Shown one piece after another: positions 59,372 through 64,000 of a DNA stretch of 64,000 bases. The position numbers were made by a program, and so were the translations under genes. Each line of letters begins with the position of its first letter. Within the stretch, counting starts at the first letter, position 1. This DNA is from an uncultured Collinsella sp. (lineage in GTDB: Bacteria > Actinomycetota > Coriobacteriia > Coriobacteriales > Coriobacteriaceae), in assembly GCA_900541875.1 (NCBI GenBank), contig UQLF01000011.1, positions 22,578 through 86,577 of the forward strand, given 5' to 3'. The notes beneath the pieces were generated by a model that was not told the DNA's origin, did not search any database, and was given only the letters and a program-made list of their open reading frames with translations.

Positions 59372-59914
59372 ATGGACGACCTCGAAAAAGTTGAAACCAT
59401 CCGCACCAAGTGCAACGTGAGCTACACCGATGCCAAGGCGGCGCTCGACGCTGCCGACGGCAACGTTTTGGATGCCATCATTTGGCTCGAGTCGCAGGGC
59501 AAGACGCAGACCACGTCGGCGCACGCCGCCACCGAGTCCGAGCCGGTCGACGAGCCCTCAGCCGAGATGGTCGCCGCGCAGGCCGCCTACGAAAAGTCGA
59601 GCGAAAAGACCGACTTCTCCAAGAAGATGGACGGCGTGTGGGAGTACCTCAAAAAGCTCTTCCGCCTGAGCCTGGACACCAAGTTTATCGCCACGCGCCG
59701 CGATGCGATCATCCTCAACATCCCCATCCTGATCCCCATCATCGCCCTGTTTGCCTGGGGCGCTACGATTTGGCTGATGCTGATTGGCCTGTTCTTTGGC
59801 ATGCGCTACCGCATCGATAGCGACGGCGACGTGCCCGGCAGCATCAACAACCTTATGAATCACGCCGCCGATGCCGCGGACGACATCAAGCAAAATCTGA
59901 ACGACGACAAGTAA
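59372..59914 (+). CDS. DUF4342-type protein with UBA/EF-Ts-N-like domain
   Basis: The 180-residue protein has an N-terminal three-helix UBA-like domain 'IRTKCNVSYTDAKAALDAAD', then an acidic linker, a conserved segment 'MDGVWEYLKKLFRLSLDTKF' and a membrane helix 'IPILIPIIALFAWGATIWLM'. This order matches DUF4342 proteins. The role is unknown. Ribosome site 'aaaggacagg'. It precedes the two-component genes by 18 nt and is likely in their operon. Confidence 0.8.
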   Translation: MDDLEKVETIRTKCNVSYTDAKAALDAADGNVLDAIIWLESQGKTQTTSAHAATESEPVDEPSAEMVAAQAAYEKSSEKTDFSKKMDGVWEYLKKLFRLSLDTKFIATRRDAIILNIPILIPIIALFAWGATIWLMLIGLFFGMRYRIDSDGDVPGSINNLMNHAADAADDIKQNLNDDK

Positions 59915-59932
59915 TCGCAGACGGGGGCACGC

Positions 59933-60712
59933 ATGGCACGGATCCTGATCGTAGAGGACGAGGAGAAAATCGCCCGCTTTGTGACGCTCGAGCTGGAGCA
60001 CGAGGGCTACCAGGTGGAGCACGCCGCCGACGGCCGCACCGCCGTGGACCTGGCGCTGGAGCGCGACTACGATCTGATTCTGCTCGATGTGCTGTTGCCG
60101 CAGCTCAACGGCATGGAGGTCCTGCGACGTGTCCGCAAGCACAAGGATGTGCCGGTGATTATGGTCACCGCGCGCGATGCCGTGATGGACAAGGTTGCCG
60201 GGCTCGATGCCGGCGCCGACGATTACCTGACCAAGCCATTTGCGATTGAGGAACTGTTCGCCCGGATCCGCGTGGCGCTGAAGCGCTCGGAGGCCGTGCG
60301 GGCGGCTTCGGGCGTTGGCGGCGTTGGGGCGGACGAAGCGAACGGCACGGGCGTCGGCGCCGCTGCGATACCCCCGGTCAGCGACTCGGCCCAGGCTTCC
60401 GCCTCGCCCTCCCCCGCTACGCTCACCGTGGGATCGGTTGTGCTCGATTCCGACCGCCGCGAAGTCACGGTCGGCGGCTCGCCCATCGCGCTCACGGCCC
60501 GCGAGTTCGACGTCCTCGCCCTGCTTATGGCGCATGCCGAGACCGTGCTCACGCGCGAGCGCATCGCGCACGAAGCGCTGGGCTACGAATACGTGGGCGA
60601 TACCAACAACGTCGACGTGCACATCGCGCACCTGCGTGCCAAGATCGAAGACGCCGGCGGCGCCCGAATCATCCAAACCGTGCGCGGGGTGGGCTATGTC
60701 TGCCGTGCGTAA
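59933..60712 (+). CDS. OmpR-family response regulator
   Basis: The 259-residue protein has a receiver domain ('RILIVEDEEKIARFV', Asp52 in 'LILLDVLLPQLNG', Lys in 'DDYLTKPFAIEEL') and a winged helix ('ALTAREFDVLALLMAHAETV', 'NVDVHIAHLRAKI'). The linker between them, about residues 122-165, is unusually long and Ala/Gly/Ser-rich. It overlaps the kinase start by 17 nt. Confidence 0.92.
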   Translation: MARILIVEDEEKIARFVTLELEHEGYQVEHAADGRTAVDLALERDYDLILLDVLLPQLNGMEVLRRVRKHKDVPVIMVTARDAVMDKVAGLDAGADDYLTKPFAIEELFARIRVALKRSEAVRAASGVGGVGADEANGTGVGAAAIPPVSDSAQASASPSPATLTVGSVVLDSDRREVTVGGSPIALTAREFDVLALLMAHAETVLTRERIAHEALGYEYVGDTNNVDVHIAHLRAKIEDAGGARIIQTVRGVGYVCRA

Positions 60713-61991
60713 CGCCGAGGCCAAGCGCGTCACATCCATCGCCCGCGCCATCAACTGGAGCTATATGTGGCGCCGTCTGATGAGCTACATCTGGCTCGAT
60801 CTGTTGCTGGTAGTGATTGCGGCGGCGATCCTCGTCTATGGATACAACCAGACACTGCCCTACGGCACGTTTACCGCAGGATGGATCCCCGGTGCCACCG
60901 TTCACGGCATGTCACTGACGCCCGCGCGCGGCTGGGACCTGACAACGCTCACCTATACCGTCGAGCTTGCGCGTACCACCAAGACCTTCCCCCTCGCGCA
61001 GGACCTCGTCACGCTATGGCCTCTCTACCTTGTCGTTGTAGGTTGGCAGGTCATCAGCGTGCTCAACATGCTCGGCGGCGCCCGCCGCGTGCGCCGCACC
61101 ATGGCGCCGCTCAACGATCTGGCCTTGCGCGTGGACGAGCTCGGCCGCATGCAGCTCGCCGGCGGCAAGATGGAAACACTGGAGCAGGCCATCGAGCGCG
61201 CAAGCGTCGACTCGCCGAGCGTCACTACCGGCGACGCCGACCTGGCAAGCATCGAGGTTGCACTCAACCGCCTACTGCGCCAGATGCAAGAGGCCAAACT
61301 GCAACAGATGCGCTTTGTCAACGATGCGAGCCACGAGCTGCGCACGCCCATCGCGGTGATTCAGGGTTACGTAAACATGCTCGATCGCTGGGGTAAGGAC
61401 GACCCGGCCGTGCTGGCGGAGTCCATCACATCCCTCAAGGCCGAAAGCGAGCATATGCAGGAGCTCGTGGAGCAGCTGCTGTTTTTGGCGCGCGGCGATG
61501 CCGGGCGCACGGTCCTGCGGCGTGCGGATACCAACCTGGCCGCACTGGTCAGCGAGGTATGCGAAGAATCGCAGATGATCGATACCGAGCACACGTATCG
61601 GCTGGCTTCTGATGCTGCGCTTGCCAGCGACCCGCGCTGTGACGCGTCTGTCGACGTGGCGCTCGTGAAGCAGGCCCTGCGTGTGATCGTGCAAAACGCC
61701 GCCAAGTACTCGGATGCGGGAACGACCGTCACATTTGGCATAACGCCGGATGCGGGCGCGGGCACGATCGACATAAGCGTTGAGGACGAGGGCATCGGCA
61801 TGAACCAGGAATCCGCAGCTCACGCGTTTGAACGATTCTACCGCGCCGACAACGCACGCGATGCCGGCGCGCAGGGCTCGGGTCTGGGGCTTGCCATTGC
61901 CAAGTGGATCGTCGATAGCCATGGCGGCGTCATCGGCGTGACCTCGGTCGAGGGCGTCGGCAGCCGCTTTACGATTCGCCTGCCGCGGTAG
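60696..61991 (+). CDS. Sensor histidine kinase
   Basis: The 431-residue kinase has two membrane helices (about 32-50 and 104-126) around a 50-residue outer sensor, then a HAMP-like linker. Phospho-His213 is in 'FVNDASHELRTPIAVIQGYV', and the ATPase domain has 'VIVQNAAKYSD', 'VEDEGIGMNQ' and 'GSGLGLAIAKWIVDSHGG'. ATG 60696 lies inside the response regulator gene (17-nt overlap), a coupling common in such pairs. The signal is unknown. Confidence 0.9.
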   Translation: MSAVRNAEAKRVTSIARAINWSYMWRRLMSYIWLDLLLVVIAAAILVYGYNQTLPYGTFTAGWIPGATVHGMSLTPARGWDLTTLTYTVELARTTKTFPLAQDLVTLWPLYLVVVGWQVISVLNMLGGARRVRRTMAPLNDLALRVDELGRMQLAGGKMETLEQAIERASVDSPSVTTGDADLASIEVALNRLLRQMQEAKLQQMRFVNDASHELRTPIAVIQGYVNMLDRWGKDDPAVLAESITSLKAESEHMQELVEQLLFLARGDAGRTVLRRADTNLAALVSEVCEESQMIDTEHTYRLASDAALASDPRCDASVDVALVKQALRVIVQNAAKYSDAGTTVTFGITPDAGAGTIDISVEDEGIGMNQESAAHAFERFYRADNARDAGAQGSGLGLAIAKWIVDSHGGVIGVTSVEGVGSRFTIRLPR

Positions 61992-62010
61992 AAAGCCCCT
62001 CGGCATAAAT

Positions 62011-62045
62011 AAAGGGATAGGGCCACGCGGCCCTATCCCTTTTTG
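62011..62045. terminator. Bidirectional terminator
   Basis: Perfect 14-bp arms AAAGGGATAGGGCC/GGCCCTATCCCTTT followed by TT, between the histidine kinase gene and the convergent VOC gene. Confidence 0.9.
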
Positions 62046-62066
62046 CTAGCTATGGCAGCTTGTGCG

Positions 62067-62441
62067 CTACTCGCGGCACAGGTGCACGGCGAAACCGGCG
62101 AACTCGCGCTTAAAGTACACGAGCTTGGTGCCGCCGTCGGGCAGCAGCACGCGCGACTCCTCGTTGACCTCGAGCCCGCGCTCGGCAAACCACTTCTCGG
62201 CCGCATCGATGTCGTTGACGGCAAAGCCAATGTGGCCCTTGGCGCCACGACCATTCTGCTTCATGACCTCGACCAGCGAATCGTTAAAGTACGAAACCGG
62301 GGTCTCGATAACGGGCAGGCCCATCATCGTCGAGAACAGCTCCGCGATCTCCAAGGCATCTGCCGGGTCGGTGGCGTTAATGCCCACATGGGCAACGCGC
62401 ATACCAAAGAGCTCTACCGGGTTGGCGTTCTGCTCACTCAT
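62067..62441 (-). CDS. VOC/glyoxalase-superfamily protein
   Basis: The 124-residue single VOC domain has 'RVAHVGINATDPADALEIAE' (first metal His), 'GHIGFAVNDIDAAEKWFAER' (second) and a final 'VYFKREFAGFAVHLCRE'. These metalloenzymes act on small aldehydes or sugars. The ribosome site is weak and it begins 11 nt after the EIIB stop, so translation is probably coupled. Pairing with a GatB-like EIIB suggests a carbohydrate link. Confidence 0.85.
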   Translation of the reverse strand: MSEQNANPVELFGMRVAHVGINATDPADALEIAELFSTMMGLPVIETPVSYFNDSLVEVMKQNGRGAKGHIGFAVNDIDAAEKWFAERGLEVNEESRVLLPDGGTKLVYFKREFAGFAVHLCRE

Positions 62442-62452
62442 GCAGTCAGCGC

Positions 62453-62740
62453 CTACTGAGCCATAACGTCAAGGACGGCCTTCTCGGCGGCAACGCGGTT
62501 CATGCCGGTCATGAAGGGCACGCCGCTCACGTACGGGCAGGTGAGGCCCTCGGGGGCAACGGTGGTGGCGATCAGCAGGTCGGCGCCCTCGTCGCAAGCG
62601 TCCTTGGCCTCGGAGATGGCGCACTGCACGATCTCATACTTGCCGGCATAACCGTTGGCGTCGAGCATGGTGGCGACCTTCTGGGCAACGAGCGTGGAAG
62701 TAGCAGCGCCAGCACCGCAAGCCAAAACGATCTTCTTCAT
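62453..62740 (-). CDS. GatB-like PTS EIIB (galactitol/lactose class)
   Basis: The 95-residue protein opens 'KKIVLACGAGAATSTLVAQK', the P-loop with the phosphorylated Cys8 of galactitol-class EIIB. 'DLLIATTVAPEGL' and 'VPFMTGMNR' match the family. No EIIA or EIIC gene is next to it; only the VOC gene follows. It is an orphan phosphocarrier that may serve a distant permease or act in regulation. Ribosome site 'agggagat'. Confidence 0.88.
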   Translation of the reverse strand: MKKIVLACGAGAATSTLVAQKVATMLDANGYAGKYEIVQCAISEAKDACDEGADLLIATTVAPEGLTCPYVSGVPFMTGMNRVAAEKAVLDVMAQ

Positions 62741-62903
62741 AGGTAATATCTCCCTTCATGGTTTACTTTAGGTAAGTGTACCGCAGCGAGCGATGGCACT
62801 CAGCCTCGATGAGCTTTTATGCTAGTTTGTTTGCGCGCTGCGTATAATACATCTAGTACGTGTTGTCATACCGCTTGTTTTACGAGCGACTAAGGACCCT
62901 AAT

Positions 62904-63527
62904 ATGCCCGATTCCCGCACACTCTGGACCGCCGTCGTTATCATCTGCATCGCCGTGTCGGTGTTCTTTAGCGTCAAAAAACGCACCACGTTTAAGCGCC
63001 TGCAGCAGCTTATGGCTGCCAAGCAGTGGGACGAGTTCGATCGTTTGCTCGACGGCAAACTCACCAGCATGCTGTACCCGCGCTACAACCGCGACTACCT
63101 GCGTCTGAACTCCTATCTGCTGCGCGAGGACCACGAGCGCGCCAGCGAGATGTTCGACCTGCTGCTGGGTCTCAACCTCCCCAAGATGCAGCGCGTCGAC
63201 CTGGTGATTAAGGCCTTTAACTACTACGTTGGCCAGGAGGACCGCAAAAAGTCCAAGGAGCTTCTTCACGAGATCAAGGGCTTTGAGGGCGGTCAGGCCG
63301 AGGCGGTCGCACACGAGTGTCAGCTGATGTACGACACGATGATCCTCAAGCGCCACAACGACATTCCCGAGCTGGAGCGCATGCTCGAGGATGTCGGCGA
63401 CGACCCGGTCAAGCGCTGCCGCTTGGAGTACCTGCTGGCCCTGCAGTACCAGAACAAGGGCGACGAAGCCAAGTTTTCCGAGTACTTGGAAAAGTCGGGC
63501 CGGCACTCGATGGCTGTCAACGCGTAA
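62904..63527 (+). CDS. Membrane-anchored helical-repeat protein
   Basis: The 207-residue protein has one N-terminal helix 'LWTAVVIICIAVSVFFSV' and then an all-helical body resembling TPR pairs: 'DYLRLNSYLLREDHERASEM', 'YYVGQEDRKKSKELLHEIKG', 'LEYLLALQYQNKGDEAKFSE'. It has no enzymatic motif. It lies directly upstream of tRNA-Leu, with 31 nt between. Probably a scaffold; function unknown. Confidence 0.7.
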   Translation: MPDSRTLWTAVVIICIAVSVFFSVKKRTTFKRLQQLMAAKQWDEFDRLLDGKLTSMLYPRYNRDYLRLNSYLLREDHERASEMFDLLLGLNLPKMQRVDLVIKAFNYYVGQEDRKKSKELLHEIKGFEGGQAEAVAHECQLMYDTMILKRHNDIPELERMLEDVGDDPVKRCRLEYLLALQYQNKGDEAKFSEYLEKSGRHSMAVNA

Positions 63528-63558
63528 CGGGCGGCTTGTGCTAGACTTCTAGTCTCAC

Positions 63559-63643
63559 GGGGGCGTGGCGGAATTGGCATACGCAGGAGACTTAAAATCT
63601 CTCGCCGCAAGGATTGTGGGTTCGAGTCCCACCGCCCCTACCA
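63559..63643 (+). tRNA. tRNA-Leu (anticodon UAA)
   Basis: The 85-nt tRNA has acceptor GGGGGCG/CGCCCCT, anticodon loop CTTAAAA (TAA), a long variable arm 'tctcgccgcaaggat', T-arm 'ggttcgagtcc' and an encoded CCA. A terminator follows. Confidence 0.94.
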
Positions 63644-63654
63644 TATGGAGCTTT

Positions 63655-63693
63655 CGAGCCCGTGTCCCCAAGGGATGCGGGCTCGCTTCTTTT
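63655..63693 (+). terminator. Terminator after tRNA-Leu
   Basis: Stem CGAGCCCG/CGGGCTCG followed by CTTCTTTT. Confidence 0.87.
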
Positions 63694-63775
63694 GGACGCC
63701 GTCAACTGCAGAGCAGCTCATTTGGGACGGGGCTTTTTTGACTACTTTTTTCCGCCCACCCAATGAATTTCCTCA

Positions 63776-63860
63776 CACATTTTTCGATGGAAAAACGTGG
63801 TTATTTTGCACATTTTCCGATGGAAAAACGTGGTTGTCTCCCACATTTTCCGATGGAAAC
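63776..63860 (+). promoter_or_regulatory. Three 33-bp iterons with palindromic core
   Basis: Direct repeats start at 63776, 63809 and 63842, exactly 33 bp apart. Each reads 'cacattttccgatggaaa' with one change in the first, and the first two continue 'aacgtggtt'. The core TTTTCC-GAT-GGAAAA is an inverted repeat. Repeat 3 covers the expected -35 of a promoter whose -10 is TATACT at 63874-63879, so bound protein should repress or tune the ATPase gene. A related single site appears nowhere else in the window. Confidence 0.75.
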
Positions 63861-63902
63861 GCCCAAATAGCCTTATACTAGCCGAGAGGGTTGGGAGGCA
63901 AT

Positions 63903-64000
63903 ATGCAGCGACAGCTTATGAGTGAACTCATCGCTTGGAAATCTAGGACAAACCGCAAGCCCCTCCTGCTTAAGGGGGCCCGCCAGACGGGAAAGACTTG
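63903..64000 (+). CDS. AAA+ ATPase (DUF4143-type), 5' end only
   Basis: The gene runs off the window. The visible 32 residues start 'MQRQLMSELIAWKS' and reach the Walker A motif 'LLKGARQTGKT', the standard opening of bacterial ATPases that carry a C-terminal DUF4143 domain. Ribosome site 'gggaggc'. These genes are variable accessory genes whose function is unclear. Three iterons and a TATACT promoter precede it. Confidence 0.8.
   Translation, partial: MQRQLMSELIAWKSRTNRKPLLLKGARQTGKT

Noticed and set aside
63776..63860. CRISPR-like direct repeats
   Set aside because: Only three short repeats with no variable spacers of constant length and no cas genes; the gaps are part of the repeated unit.

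Overview
The window looks like a stretch of chromosome from a gut Coriobacteriia species, most likely a Collinsella. This is inference from gene content and style, with no database search. The evidence is roughly 60% GC, strong GGAGG-type ribosome sites, an archaeal-like topoisomerase I, a mannose-class PTS with an inserted yajC, and a tat-hyp cluster. There are no rRNA genes, no CRISPR array and no prophage. Two tRNA genes are present: Thr(CGU) near the left end and Leu(UAA) near the right end.

Layout: positions 1-2800 are an accessory patch. It holds a GC-rich unassigned segment, a nested palindrome, a mannose-class PTS EIIB paralogue that has lost its phosphoryl-accepting His, tRNA-Thr, an IS200-like element and a hypothetical gene. 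Positions 2900-13000 (mostly minus strand) form an amino-sugar island. PTS proteins IIA-YajC-IIB-IIC-IID bring in the sugar, probably N-acetylgalactosamine. A NagA-type deacetylase, an AgaS-type isomerase/deaminase and a PfkB kinase process it. Cupin-like and epimerase accessory genes and a GntR/UTRA repressor complete the island. A shared motif, CTGGTAGTAACCA, lies before both agaS and the PTS operon. The expected tagatose-bisphosphate aldolase is not in the window.

Positions 13600-28600 hold a DUF2975/HTH pair, a SurA-like foldase, an operon ending in isocitrate dehydrogenase, DegV, HPF, a solute-binding lipoprotein, comF, and the tmk-holB-ricT operon. Positions 28700-52800 hold topA, hypAB with tatAC, an aminotransferase, nhaA, pyrophosphatase, a ROK glucokinase, a second GntR regulator, manA, pcrA, uppP, a universal stress protein, a BceRS-like two-component pair and purH. 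Positions 53000-64000 hold an acetyltransferase, a DUF2207 protein, gluQRS with an antitoxin-like tail, a phosphoesterase, a second two-component system, an orphan GatB-like EIIB, tRNA-Leu and the start of an AAA+ ATPase preceded by three 33-bp iterons.

The most unusual content lies between genes and in protein add-ons. There are at least three families of long inverted-repeat, MITE-like or palindromic elements, one present twice with about 30-bp inverted ends. A dispersed 'aagaacgtcccc' repeat sits directly after stop codons and supplies the C-terminus of the EIIB paralogue. Several housekeeping proteins carry extra low-complexity or metal-binding segments: a His/Cys tail on a dehydrogenase, an Arg-rich tail on RicT, a Lys tail on TopA, and insertions in PcrA, UppP and EIID.
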